This document shows positions 5,427-5,441 of a stretch of 5,441 nt of DNA, piece after piece. The DNA is from Deltaproteobacteria bacterium. GTDB taxonomy: Bacteria; Desulfobacterota; GWC2-55-46. A model generated the notes under the pieces. That model searched no databases and was not told where the DNA came from. It saw only the letters and a program-made list of their open reading frames with translations. Every line of letters begins with the position of its first letter. Positions within the stretch are counted from its first letter, which is position 1. The DNA lies in the NCBI GenBank assembly GCA_030646655.1, contig JAUSLB010000158.1, forward strand, positions 1 through 5,441, written 5' to 3'. The translations under genes were made by a program, and so were the position numbers.

Positions 5427-5441
5427 ATCCCCTCCCTTGAC
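5427..5441. repeat. Probable left half of a palindromic repeat cut by the window end
   Basis: The last bases, ATCCCCTCCCTTGAC, resemble the left arm of a C-rich/G-rich dispersed palindrome whose matching GGGAGGGGA arm would lie just outside the window. This is a guess from the partial arm only. Confidence 0.25.

Larger units (their letters stand above)
4834..5441. other. Gene-poor intergenic region built from short repeats
   Basis: No reading frame here has a credible start, ribosome binding site and protein family. All candidate frames are under 100 codons, overlap one another on both strands and run through repeat motifs. The region holds the promoter edge, two palindromes (4918-4990), an AT-rich stretch at about 4990-5040 with no recognisable element, and from about 5041 a GC-rich mosaic of short direct and inverted repeats up to the window end. 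No tRNA, rRNA or CRISPR pattern was seen. Confidence 0.65.

Overview
The window carries one leftward gene set on the minus strand, followed to the right by about 670 bases with no convincing gene. Reading along the minus strand from position 4768, the order is: a secreted DUF3047-family protein, a very large AsmA-like membrane-anchored protein (1131 residues), and a class I SAM-dependent methyltransferase that runs off the left edge of the window. Gaps are short (54 and 4 bases) and the methyltransferase ribosome binding site lies inside the end of the AsmA-like gene, so the three genes are most likely co-transcribed. A good sigma70-type promoter candidate (perfect TATAAT, 17-base spacer, weak -35) sits about 60 bases ahead of the first gene.

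Organism: an AsmA-like protein implies a diderm (Gram-negative) bacterium, because these proteins work between inner and outer membrane. Frequent ATA (Ile) and AGG (Arg) codons, the AsmA-like C-terminal style (IPLAGWIITG, then SFYF, then PVPTKSI and a terminal amphipathic helix) and the DUF3047 neighbour suggest Nitrospirota, Desulfobacterota or a related environmental lineage. This is an inference from familiarity; no marker gene is present to fix the taxon.

Layout: 1-602 methyltransferase (minus, C-terminus missing); 607-4002 AsmA-like protein (minus, TTG start); 4003-4057 short spacer with an imperfect hairpin; 4058-4768 DUF3047 protein (minus, TTG or ATG start); 4797-4856 leader hairpin and promoter; 4918-4942 and 4953-4990 two strong palindromes next to each other; 5041-5441 a mosaic of short direct and inverted repeats ending in a very widespread intergenic repeat motif (5385-5410) and a possible leftward terminator (5328-5348).

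Working model: the AsmA-like protein is anchored in the inner membrane and spans the periplasm as a beta-groove protein of the kind now linked to phospholipid transport to the outer membrane (TamB, YhdP and YdbH in E. coli). The DUF3047 protein would be an exported periplasmic partner. The methyltransferase substrate cannot be read from the sequence. The functional link among the three is inferred from gene order only.
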